From Bacteroidales bacterium UBA1715 (lineage in GTDB: Bacteria > Bacteroidota > Bacteroidia > Bacteroidales > UBA1715): a DNA stretch of 60,994 bases. The number at the start of each line of letters is the position of its first letter. Within the stretch, counting starts at the first letter, position 1. Where the stretch lies: NCBI GenBank assembly GCA_002317135.1, contig DCIX01000005.1:1-60994 (forward strand), read 5' to 3'. Position numbers and translations under genes: made by a program. The notes under the pieces were generated by a model, which worked only from the letters and a program-made list of their open reading frames with translations, was not told the DNA's origin and did no database searches. This document shows positions 27,001 to 33,269 of this stretch, in pieces.

Positions 27001-28740
27001 AAAACTTTCCTGATGATTAAATTTATGATTATACACATATACATCATTTACAGAAGCAGATATTGTATATTCTCCCCAATCCGTACGACCTGTATAGCTT
27101 GTTATATCAAAACAAACCGAATAATTCTGGTCAACCTCTATAAGTCCAATGGCTACATTCTGTTCATAATCACTGTCTCCACTTGGTATTGTAAACGAAT
27201 TCACATCTACTGAAATACTAGAGCCGACACAACTAGAAATATGCCCACTCAAACTTATACTTTTTGATACCTTGCCATCTTCTGTTGTAAACGTAAGAGT
27301 CGCAGGGAAACTACCTGCTGTCGAACCTGGAGTAAATGTTATGGAATAAGTTCCATCACCATTAGGAGTTACACTATACATACTCGCATTAGCACCTGTC
27401 AGAACTGGAGCTTTTAACAAACTACATGAATTCTCTAAAGAAACTGTAAGTGTTTTATTATCTGCGACACCATCTTTTTCCGCAGCAAAAGATACATCCG
27501 AGGCAGTAATAGAAGGCACCGTTTCTAAAACTGATATCGAAGCAGACTCTTTCGAATGAGTAGCATCTGCTTTTACAACAACTTTCCAATTTCCTGCCGC
27601 AGGAATCGTATAGTTTTTCTCTGTAGTTGTTGCGACCAAACTACCATCCTTATACCACGCATATTGAGGATATCCAGCAGGAGAGCAAGACGCGTCGTCA
27701 TCAACAGTTAATATTGTGTTACCTGCACAATACGCATCTGTATTCGAAGCAAGCGTTACTGTAGAAACAACAGGACCCGTAACAGAAACTTCATCCGATA
27801 TTGCCGACGTAGAAACATCACCTGGAGTTGCATACACCCGTACCGAATATCTTCCCTCTGAAGTAGGAGTATATGTACTAAATGTAGCACCACTTTCAGG
27901 ATTCCCATTTTTATACCATTGGTAGGTTGGAGTAAATGATCCAGACCCCACCTGATACGAAGACGATAACACCACAGAGTTTGACATACAAACTACACCA
28001 TCACCCAGTATAGATGCAGAAGAGACATTACTTCCACAATCAGGCTTGCTTGAACTAGAAGACAATATCTTACCACTAAGATCTATCTTTATCCACACCC
28101 CAGAAGTTTTCAACTCTGCAGAAAATGGAATATACCACATCTCTGGCTGTGACCAATCTGTATGAGTATTCACAGTGGAATTAAAATAATCAGAACCATA
28201 AGCACAACCATCCTGCGTTATTTTAAATCTAACCTCATCATCATTTATTGCCATCACATGTGTAATGTAACTATTGGCACCACACATTTCGAACTCACTA
28301 GAATTACAATTATTGGCATTTTCCAACTTCCATGGCTCTGAATTAAATGGCAATTCTTCTGGTTTATTTAACGACATCACAACACTTCCGTCACACAGCT
28401 TAAAATAAACTGTGCGCATCCCCCCAACGACATATTTTTTTGTTCTCACTCCATTTTCCCAAAAATCTTCTGTTTTCCACCTCCACTGATTATCATGTCC
28501 CGCATCAATATCAAGAAACACACCATTCTTTTTTATACGAACATACTTTTCATTATATTGATTTGAGTTTTTCACCTTAAAATAAGAACAACCATTTAAT
28601 GTTTGCACAAAAAACGCCCCTATCTCACCATTTTCAGAAATAAACTCATATTCCTGCCCTACACCTACCAACGACACAAACATTCCCAAAACCATCAAAA
28701 AGATAGTTCTACATTTCAAATTAAAATTTAAACTTTTCAT
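21094..28740 (-). CDS. Giant (2548 aa) T9SS type A adhesin
   Basis: Signal peptide within the first 29 residues (CRTIFLMVLGMFVSLVGVGQ). An N-terminal domain of about 240 residues with paired Cys is followed by Ig-like domains from about residue 240 (TPTYQWYKNGNPESGATF, GYPQYAWYKDGSLVATTTEK), a cadherin/MBG-like stretch near 900-980 (YFTIDAATGVITMTAEATEQ) and a long beta-helix-like middle. Around residue 2380 comes the fibronectin-like module usual before sorting domains (WQTMSETNNAGYAILRSFDG, VYYKLRQTDYDGNV). The last 80 residues are a type A sorting domain (VVITSVTGQIFYSKTF, RKGVYVISVIDKHQITSEKF). Secreted through T9SS and surface-anchored or released. Ligand unknown. No partner gene adjoins it, as expected for type A cargo. 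Confidence 0.93.
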   Translation of the reverse strand: MKSLNFNLKCRTIFLMVLGMFVSLVGVGQEYEFISENGEIGAFFVQTLNGCSYFKVKNSNQYNEKYVRIKKNGVFLDIDAGHDNQWRWKTEDFWENGVRTKKYVVGGMRTVYFKLCDGSVVMSLNKPEELPFNSEPWKLENANNCNSSEFEMCGANSYITHVMAINDDEVRFKITQDGCAYGSDYFNSTVNTHTDWSQPEMWYIPFSAELKTSGVWIKIDLSGKILSSSSSKPDCGSNVSSASILGDGVVCMSNSVVLSSSYQVGSGSFTPTYQWYKNGNPESGATFSTYTPTSEGRYSVRVYATPGDVSTSAISDEVSVTGPVVSTVTLASNTDAYCAGNTILTVDDDASCSPAGYPQYAWYKDGSLVATTTEKNYTIPAAGNWKVVVKADATHSKESASISVLETVPSITASDVSFAAEKDGVADNKTLTVSLENSCSLLKAPVLTGANASMYSVTPNGDGTYSITFTPGSTAGSFPATLTFTTEDGKVSKSISLSGHISSCVGSSISVDVNSFTIPSGDSDYEQNVAIGLIEVDQNYSVCFDITSYTGRTDWGEYTISASVNDVYVYNHKFNHQESFSPLTGNCVVVSGAVLVDNKLKVKLFRGKNDGNLTVSNIRIAKACPPEVEFASITGECDVNPSFTAEVTKGSADIKKYEWYVIEEGNPTLVATHNSSSLTDIFSQSAEIGTGKTVKVVVTDENDLQADVTYEINCGPIINPITAPVEICPDGNLSMAVPSYTTTSDIKSEGWEVAPSATATLSEWKQLSSLDNLSVDYKNWYIRYYAENGVGRGKSNAVQITMFDEPVVDPIFVDDICKGEGFVLDEPNVTYVTYDASRVSESWQYAKQSDFSDATAVPATVSEADTYYIMYTVTDACTSKTVSTTAIVSNPSISVTEYKTYMRVAGTQQKVADAPILDTKCVGTLVYTITSGNTEYFTIDAATGVITMTAEATEQGYYPLTVTIYDASTNTTVTYDVMITLTEEPTMSMECPTPSDVYVYTNYQKTSLETVVTSNFVNEDVQISVSGSAETYFDITPTTVEKNTANVPVQIEQNKYFTGVGDYTLKLTATTESLSQECEVKIHTKQLQITEYINDQTNCSKDASSLIISVTGEDPNLPISYQWYKVGTPSEPVVGATSNTFKPTEDGGYYGVVMAGGSEIYSTTVSNVFFVKDVPTLTFKTEVPTEIFCTEELGVEMEVTSPDDEDVTTDYKRFWWLNGSRADGLTATGVHTFTFNCEKEDYVTRLSAYIMDNASGCTILASKDVTVKKMANTYYYRGPVASDYNAGTYNKDSWGLNDLNNWCTEENGTAGSCTSPKNFEESACKYIINKDNVVLRADQTWEVSGVGSTIVVSNGFFDKSELEAAGTGWTTNTNSYDYKPGQYFEFASASMNGKNQVERMTAVASKDYRENAKVVTIEGTLNTSDNVKVDVNHGGSLTIATDKGNFDLGILVADEITKVAGNSNGYYNVCVNPGSSVTYTGDGTKNIREAVYSQVYIEPTNPSDTIIFEENAKIEVVQALTLGSNATYENIKHKNSHILYEGLVNQDIASMPYYILQIENPNDKTLLGKIDVDESFIIGAGTVLNAGEYTININGDGDDAFVFNGIFECGTSTVNYTSVSETTVAALDYYNLNLGDGNRTLETTNNIGIAGTLTASSSESVVYTIEGSTVEFNGTKAQSIPKFTFYNIVINNSAMSSNENSSSFDNNKYLRMIGDVTVENSMLLKQGILNVIDNLLYIENTAASAIGQGYFTSYTDASFIVGNIKRDVPSSLTGSDVATLYYFPVGDIDGYKPLTLSQLTTGEDASVTVGISEGVSGNFINGDSEDAFSASFSWKVSGENYTTASVGISTSQGLGDANAIAYNTFPTGAFANVYGSMYGNSILYSQPTDTGYFALAKRTITNKKYYFNCSGSVDASSIEAWWTEENGGGSRAGSFTDTDAEWIFNCGTQINGELSISGANSKVTMNIPYGQELKINSDVTFITGNIRQGTVSVTSDGILSIMYSFTMNDVSAGGSGINVYNRSAIVNNGTVNIDNSTLVLKDSWITNNGRINLTNTDLSMSSKNSRQSVDKLLENLDDDPTAWIKSQAHSCFWNYGSVVMTNGSLDVIDGSDGTNTVHILNADNAVWLIDNTTASGVKHVIFDGCELSHEGKNIAYVDMQCGSSFVVKNSDVQLLYKGNPLAAKIGGELIVQDGNLYIARSDGATGGEFTLEQTCGSIYLIDTDGSNDGILQLKGAGGGYKVNVEGTLYAMGVVESGGNGADLNVKPGGTMFIGNLGATIPAYTWNFSIKVEEEGTLYYCGNRTSGADGVGSNEGDLYYAGSFYGTRNPMTKDDASNPAGEGDFSGSGNSAPMFVGEMECMQAYREGIPDTSPSALLPIELTMLYGVCTDGILEIHWQTMSETNNAGYAILRSFDGLNFTEVGFVDGAGTTSELQDYVFEDKVSQTGLVYYKLRQTDYDGNVMETKVIAVQTCGKNASFKITEDQIDIFFKHPEEGSYVVITSVTGQIFYSKTFKNVEGARIAAPHRKGVYVISVIDKHQITSEKFIR

Positions 28741-29013
28741 AAGCCTATATTTTTGTATGACCGCTCCCCATGGGAATTTTAGCCATAAATGAAACCTTTA
28801 CTTTTTACCTACAGAATGTGGCATTCCATAAGTGCGTAAATATACTCCGATTTACAATAATATGCAAGAAAAATCGTCTAAAATCATATAGATAATTTAG
28901 ATTGAAACTATTACAAATTACCTAACGCTACATGTTTGTTTTAGAGAATCTAAGATTATATAATTGTGTTAATTTCACTCGTTTTATTAATGGATATTTA
29001 TAAAATTAATTCA
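28741..29013. other. Divergent intergenic region between the adhesin and ORF6N genes
   Basis: No gene seen. It holds a 5-bp hairpin GAATG/CATTC (28814-28826) and an imperfect inverted repeat ATAATTTAGATT (28892-28903) against AATCTAAGATTAT (28947-28959). No convincing minus-strand promoter for the adhesin was found; TATATTTA near 28836-28843 is one base off the -7 consensus. Confidence 0.5.
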
Positions 29014-29043
29014 TTGATAATGAGGAAGTTTATTGTATCTTTG
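29014..29043 (+). promoter_or_regulatory. Promoter of the ORF6N gene
   Basis: TTG at 29014-29016, a 19-bp spacer and TATCTTTG at 29036-29043: a full match to the Bacteroidota consensus. Start of transcription near 29048, leader about 13 nt. Confidence 0.75.
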
Positions 29044-29060
29044 CAAAAAGCAAAGCAACA

Positions 29061-29600
29061 ATGAATTTGATAAAAATTGAAGACGTACAAGACAAGGTCT
29101 TGATCCTTCGTAATGAGCAAGTAATAATTGACAGCGACGTGGCTAAATTGTATGGAGTTGAGACCAAACGCATAAACGAAGCTGTAAGAAATAATCCTGA
29201 CAAATTTCCGGAAGGATATGTCTTGGGCCTAACAAAAGAAGAGTGGATAAATTTGAAGACGAATTTTTCGACTTCAAGTTGGGGTGGCAAGAACAAAATA
29301 CCGAACGCCTTCACTGAACGCGGACTATACATGCTTGCAACTATTCTGAAAGGGCGACAAGCAGTGCAAACCACATTGTGTATTATTGATACATTTGTCA
29401 AACTACGGGAATTGTCAAAGACAATGGCCTCTATTCAAAATGCAGAAGATGGGAAAACTCAAAAGAAGTTACTGCAAAAAGGAGGCGAAATCCTTTCTGA
29501 CATAATGGGTGATAATTTAGATATTGCAGAATCTGAGACTGAATTTGAAATTAACTTTGCCATGATTAAGTTAAAACATCGTATCACCCGAAAAAAATAA
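29061..29600 (+). CDS. ORF6N-domain DNA-binding protein
   Basis: A 179-aa protein whose first 95 residues are an ORF6N domain: KVLILRNEQVIIDSDVAKLY, then GVETKRINEAVRNNPDKFPE, and NAFTERGLYMLATILKGRQA. The domain is known from phage and poxvirus proteins (with KilA-N and Bro) and is common as a stand-alone gene in Bacteroidota. DNA binding is presumed and targets are unknown. The rest is helical (ELSKTMASIQ) and ends basic. It has a full promoter of its own, is divergent from the 2548-aa adhesin and ends in a terminator, so it is a single-gene unit. No phage gene is near, so it may be a domesticated remnant or a local regulator. Confidence 0.93.
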   Translation: MNLIKIEDVQDKVLILRNEQVIIDSDVAKLYGVETKRINEAVRNNPDKFPEGYVLGLTKEEWINLKTNFSTSSWGGKNKIPNAFTERGLYMLATILKGRQAVQTTLCIIDTFVKLRELSKTMASIQNAEDGKTQKKLLQKGGEILSDIMGDNLDIAESETEFEINFAMIKLKHRITRKK

Positions 29601-29630
29601 GGCGTTGATTTATATCAATGCCTTTAAATT
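29599..29630 (+). terminator. Intrinsic terminator after the ORF6N gene
   Basis: AAGGCGTTGAT (29599-29609) pairs with ATCAATGCCTT (29614-29624) with one G-T pair, then TAAATTTT. The hairpin begins inside the stop codon. Confidence 0.75.
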
Positions 29631-29668
29631 TTACCATAGACTACTGCACAAACACAATCTTATTTTTC

Positions 29669-29745
29669 TTTTTCTAGGTTAAAAAGTTGTAACTTATTCA
29701 AAATAACAACAAATTATATCATACCTTTGTCGTAACCTAGAAAAA
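29669..29745. promoter_or_regulatory. 13-bp perfect inverted repeat flanking the HAD gene promoter element
   Basis: TTTTTCTAGGTTA (29669-29681) and its exact complement TAACCTAGAAAAA (29733-29745) enclose 51 bp that contain the only -7 element of the next gene. The right arm starts about where transcription would begin. It may be a pair of operator sites, a recombination (inversion) site pair, or a long-loop hairpin. Confidence 0.7.
29722..29729 (+). promoter_or_regulatory. -7 promoter element of the HAD hydrolase gene
   Basis: TACCTTTG matches TAnnTTTG. No TTG at the normal distance upstream; the nearest (29687-29689) is 32 bp away. It lies inside the inverted repeat at 29669-29745. Confidence 0.5.
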
Positions 29746-29756
29746 ACAAAAAGAAT

Positions 29757-30167
29757 ATGAAGATTGCAGTAGATTTTGACGGAACTTTGGTGGAACACAA
29801 ATATCCAGAAATTGGAGCAAAAAAATTGTTCGCTTTCGAAACGCTTCGTGAATTACAAAAGCGTGGGGATCAATTGATTCTATGGACGTACCGTAGCGGT
29901 AAAGAACTTGAAGATGCTATCGCATTCTGCCGCAAAAACGGTATTGAATTTTATGCAATCAACCGAAATTATCCCGAAGAAGAATTTGTTGATGGAGAAA
30001 TGAGCCGTAAAATCGATGCGGACATTTTTATTGACGATAGAAATGTGGAATTTGCTGGCGAAATCGACTGGTCGCTTATCTGCAAAAAACTCTCTATCGG
30101 CAGTGCTCCAGAAAACGAATACGAAAGCAAGAAAAAGAAATCTTTTCTTGGTAAATTATTTAGTTAA
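29757..30167 (+). CDS. Small HAD-superfamily hydrolase (BT0820-like)
   Basis: A 136-aa protein with the HAD nucleophile motif at the N-terminus (MKIAVDFDGTLVE; Asp6 and Asp8), motif II-like WTYRSG (about 44-49) and the acidic motif IFIDDRNVEF (about 90-99). The lack of a cap domain and the size place it with BT0820-type HAD proteins common in Bacteroidales, probably phosphatases acting on a small or macromolecular phosphoester. Substrate unknown. The last 20 residues are Lys-rich (ESKKKKSFLGKLF), perhaps disordered. The start is ATG 29757 after an A-rich leader. It precedes priA by 41 bp on the same strand. Confidence 0.88.
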   Translation: MKIAVDFDGTLVEHKYPEIGAKKLFAFETLRELQKRGDQLILWTYRSGKELEDAIAFCRKNGIEFYAINRNYPEEEFVDGEMSRKIDADIFIDDRNVEFAGEIDWSLICKKLSIGSAPENEYESKKKKSFLGKLFS

Positions 30168-30208
30168 TATTCGGTAATACGGAAACGTTTGTTGATGTCA
30201 TATTACCA

Positions 30209-32632
30209 TTGGCGGTTCCGCTTTACACCTACCATGTTCCAGATTCTCTCATAGACAATCTACAGGTAGGCAGTCGTGTTATTGTGCAATTAGGTGCACG
30301 AAAAATGTACACGGCAATTGTATATTCTATTCATCATAACAAACCGGAAACTCCTCAAATTAAGGACATAGACTCCGTTCTCGACGAAAAACCTATCGTC
30401 ACTGCACAGCAACTCCAATTATGGAATTGGATGTCGGATTACTACATGTGTACTCGTGGCGAAATCATGAAAGCAGCGCTTCCTTCTGGTCTCAAATTAG
30501 AAAGCGAGGCAAATCTTTCTGTCAATTCCGATTTCGATTGTATGTTGCTCAACGAAAGCGACCGAGAGGTATTCATTATGATTGAAAATAATGAAAAAAT
30601 CACCTTGTCGGATTTGGCAAAGGCACTTGGGAAAAAATCTGTCTCAAAAGTTGTACAGCGCTTGGTTTCGCTCGATGCTGTTGTGGTAGGTGAATCTATC
30701 GCAAGTCAGTATAAACCGAAGAAGGAATCATTCGTAACTCTTTGTAAACCAGCATCTGATTCCGATTTCGTAAACACGTCGTTTGCTTTAGTATCGAAAG
30801 CGGCAAAACAAAAAAGCACGTTCCTTGAAATCCTTAATTTTTTCATAAAAAACAAGGAGATTCCCAACTATGCCATAGAGAAAAAAGAATTGCTTAAAAA
30901 TTCATCCGGAGCCGTTTTGACTGAACTCGAAAAGAAAGGAATAATCCGTATTGAAGAACGAACGGTTTCACGCTTTGACCAAAACATTTCCGCAACAAAA
31001 GGCCTTGCACAACTAAGTGAAAAACAACAAATTGCACTTGATGAAATTCATGAGAATTTCGAACAAAAAAACTTCTGTCTATTGCACGGAGTAACTTCGA
31101 GTGGAAAGACAGAAATCTATATCCATCTCATACAAGAAATGATAGATGCTGGCAAACAAGTTCTGTATCTTTTGCCAGAAATCGCACTGACATCGCAAAT
31201 TATCAATCGCTTGCGAAATGTTTTTGGAAACCAAGTCGGCATTTACCACTCGAAATTTTCCGACAACGAACGCATTGAAGTGTGGAACAATGTGTTAGCA
31301 AACAACGAAAAATCATACAAGATAATCCTTGGTGTTCGTTCGTCTATATTCTTACCATTCAATAATTTAGGATTGATTATCGTTGATGAAGAACACGAAA
31401 CTTCATTCAAACAATACGATCCATCGCCACGATACAATGCACGAGATGTTGCGTACATTCTCACGCAGCGATTCGGAGGAAAACTATTACTTGGAACGGC
31501 AACGCCAAGTATGGAAACATATTATAATGTACTAAAAAAAACAGTTGGATTGGTAGAATTATTTAGTAGACACACAACTGCTCCTCTACCCGAAATCCAC
31601 ATTGTAGATATGCGCACCGAACGAAAACGGAAACGCCTACACGACGATGTTTTCAGTAAGACATTGATAGAAGAAATCTCACGTTTTTTGGAAGAAAAAC
31701 GACAAGTTATTTTATTCCAAAACCGCCGTGGCTATTCACCATATATGGAATGTCCAGACTGTGGATTTGTTCATCAGTGTGTAAACTGCGATGTTAGTTT
31801 AACCTACCATAAAATCACCAATACGCTTATGTGCCACCACTGTGGTTATGGCGTTCGATACACAACTACTTGCCCAGCATGCAACAACAGAGAAATGCGT
31901 TTGGTAGGCTTTGGTACGGAAAAAATTGAGGACACACTCAAAGAAATTTTCCCATCGGCTTCGATTGCTCGTATGGATTTGGATACGACACGCGGTAAAA
32001 ATGCCTATACCGAACTAATTGACAGATTTGAACGAAAAGAAATCGACATTCTTGTTGGTACTCAGATGCTTACCAAGGGACTTGATTTTGAAAATGTTGG
32101 CATGGTCGGCATTCTTAGTGCCGATGGAATGCTTCGTATGCCTGATTTTCGTGCCTTTGAACGAGCTTACCAACTAATGGTACAAGTGGCAGGCCGTGCT
32201 GGACGTAGCGAAAAACAAGGTCACGTTTTTATTCAAACATACCAACCAGAGCACCCTATCATTCAGTTTGTACAAAATAATGATTATCAGTCGCTTTTGA
32301 ATACACAAATGACTGAACGCAAGCAGTTTTGGTATCCTCCATTCTCGCGTTTAATAAAAGTTACTGTCAAACATCGAGATAAAAACATTGCCATAGATGC
32401 TGCAAAACAATTGGCTACTGGATTTCATAAAATTGAACACATTGTAGTGCTTGGCCCTGAATTTCCGCCAATTGCCAGAATACAACTGCTCTATGCACAA
32501 GATATTTTGATGAAAATACCTCGTCAGCTTAACATTGCGGAAATCAAAAAGCAAATACGCGTGTTTATGGATGATGTTACCAGCAAAGAAGAATTCAAGT
32601 CAACAAGTTTTACAATCAATGTTGATCCGTGA
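30209..32632 (+). CDS. priA: PriA, primosomal replication-restart helicase
   Basis: A superfamily 2 DNA helicase that reloads the replisome at stalled forks. From TTG 30209 it is 807 aa: a 3'-DNA-binding N-terminal domain, Walker A GVTSSGKTEIY near residue 293, DEEH box IIVDEEHETSFKQ near 390, and eight zinc-ligand cysteines at about 515-560 (CPDCGFVHQCVNC, CHHCGYG, CPACNN), then VGTQMLTKGLDF and QVAGRAGR. The upstream in-frame codons give TETFVDVILPL, which looks like the usual PriA N-terminus (Y-A-D-V-I-L-P-L), so translation probably starts before 30209, yet no ATG, GTG or TTG exists between there and the in-frame TAG at 30161. The stop is 2 bp from the stop of the convergent lipoprotein gene. 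Confidence 0.94.
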   Translation: MAVPLYTYHVPDSLIDNLQVGSRVIVQLGARKMYTAIVYSIHHNKPETPQIKDIDSVLDEKPIVTAQQLQLWNWMSDYYMCTRGEIMKAALPSGLKLESEANLSVNSDFDCMLLNESDREVFIMIENNEKITLSDLAKALGKKSVSKVVQRLVSLDAVVVGESIASQYKPKKESFVTLCKPASDSDFVNTSFALVSKAAKQKSTFLEILNFFIKNKEIPNYAIEKKELLKNSSGAVLTELEKKGIIRIEERTVSRFDQNISATKGLAQLSEKQQIALDEIHENFEQKNFCLLHGVTSSGKTEIYIHLIQEMIDAGKQVLYLLPEIALTSQIINRLRNVFGNQVGIYHSKFSDNERIEVWNNVLANNEKSYKIILGVRSSIFLPFNNLGLIIVDEEHETSFKQYDPSPRYNARDVAYILTQRFGGKLLLGTATPSMETYYNVLKKTVGLVELFSRHTTAPLPEIHIVDMRTERKRKRLHDDVFSKTLIEEISRFLEEKRQVILFQNRRGYSPYMECPDCGFVHQCVNCDVSLTYHKITNTLMCHHCGYGVRYTTTCPACNNREMRLVGFGTEKIEDTLKEIFPSASIARMDLDTTRGKNAYTELIDRFERKEIDILVGTQMLTKGLDFENVGMVGILSADGMLRMPDFRAFERAYQLMVQVAGRAGRSEKQGHVFIQTYQPEHPIIQFVQNNDYQSLLNTQMTERKQFWYPPFSRLIKVTVKHRDKNIAIDAAKQLATGFHKIEHIVVLGPEFPPIARIQLLYAQDILMKIPRQLNIAEIKKQIRVFMDDVTSKEEFKSTSFTINVDP

Positions 32633-32634
32633 TA

Positions 32635-33147
32635 TTATTTTTGCTTGTCGTAATACGGTGAAATATGCCAATCGCCATTGAAAATCAATGACATATCGCC
32701 AGAAACGCGTTTAAAGTAACGAGCTCCAATAAGTTTTTCAAAAGCTTCGGTTTTATACAGATTTACCAAAGAATCCATCAACTCGGCATTATTGTTCCAA
32801 ATAACGCCCATTCCCGGAATGTTTTTCACCAAAGGATACAAAACTGTTTCTCCTTTGTAGTTCATTATCAAAGAAGTGTCGTTTGGCAATGGAAAGGCAT
32901 AGCAGTCCTTTTCGTAACTTTCGAAACGAAAACGTAATATAAGCACCGAATCTTCTATCGTATACGTTCCTTCTTCGCGAAAGTTTATGCCTTTCGTACT
33001 TGTTGCCGTATACAAAAACGAACCATTCGTATCAAGTGAAAGATTTACCTCGCTGTCGGCAGACTTTTTCTGGAAAACAATAGGGTTCTTCTTTGCGCAA
33101 GACGCAAAAAGACAAACTATACAAGCAAGAAGCAAATATTTTTTCAT
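32635..33147 (-). CDS. Predicted lipoprotein of unknown function
   Basis: 170 aa from ATG 33147 (a second ATG at 33153 adds M-I). MKKYLLLACIVCLFASC has a lipobox with acylation at Cys17, followed by AKKNP. The mature part is beta-rich, with an internal LDTNGSFLYTATSTKGINF then EEGTYTIEDSVLILRFRFES pattern like small lipocalin-type or DUF-containing Bacteroidota lipoproteins. I do not recognise the family. On the minus strand TATTTTTG (33168-33161) could be the -7 element, without a matching TTG upstream. It converges with priA and is divergent from the TonB receptor gene. Confidence 0.75.
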   Translation of the reverse strand: MKKYLLLACIVCLFASCAKKNPIVFQKKSADSEVNLSLDTNGSFLYTATSTKGINFREEGTYTIEDSVLILRFRFESYEKDCYAFPLPNDTSLIMNYKGETVLYPLVKNIPGMGVIWNNNAELMDSLVNLYKTEAFEKLIGARYFKRVSGDMSLIFNGDWHISPYYDKQK

Positions 33148-33257
33148 AATCATTTTTTTACAAAAATATCATTTTCAATAATACAGCAGAAATTACAATA
33201 CTTTTTTTCTTTAGCAATTAATTCCGTTTTTCTCCGTTTTATAAACGCATTTATCTC

Positions 33258-33265
33258 TATTTTTG
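33258..33265 (+). promoter_or_regulatory. -7 element just before the TonB receptor gene
   Basis: TATTTTTG fits TAnnTTTG, but ends only 4 bp before ATG 33270, so the mRNA would be leaderless or nearly so. There is no TTG at the usual distance. Confidence 0.35.
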
Positions 33266-33269
33266 CAAT

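Noticed and set aside
28892..28959. Imperfect inverted repeat upstream of the ORF6N promoter as a second invertible switch
   Set aside because: Arms differ by an indel, are very AT-rich and enclose no clear promoter element; chance is a fair explanation.
29030..29401. 123-codon minus-strand frame over the ORF6N gene, a possible overlapping gene
   Set aside because: The plus strand has the ORF6N domain with full promoter and terminator; the antisense frame has neither.
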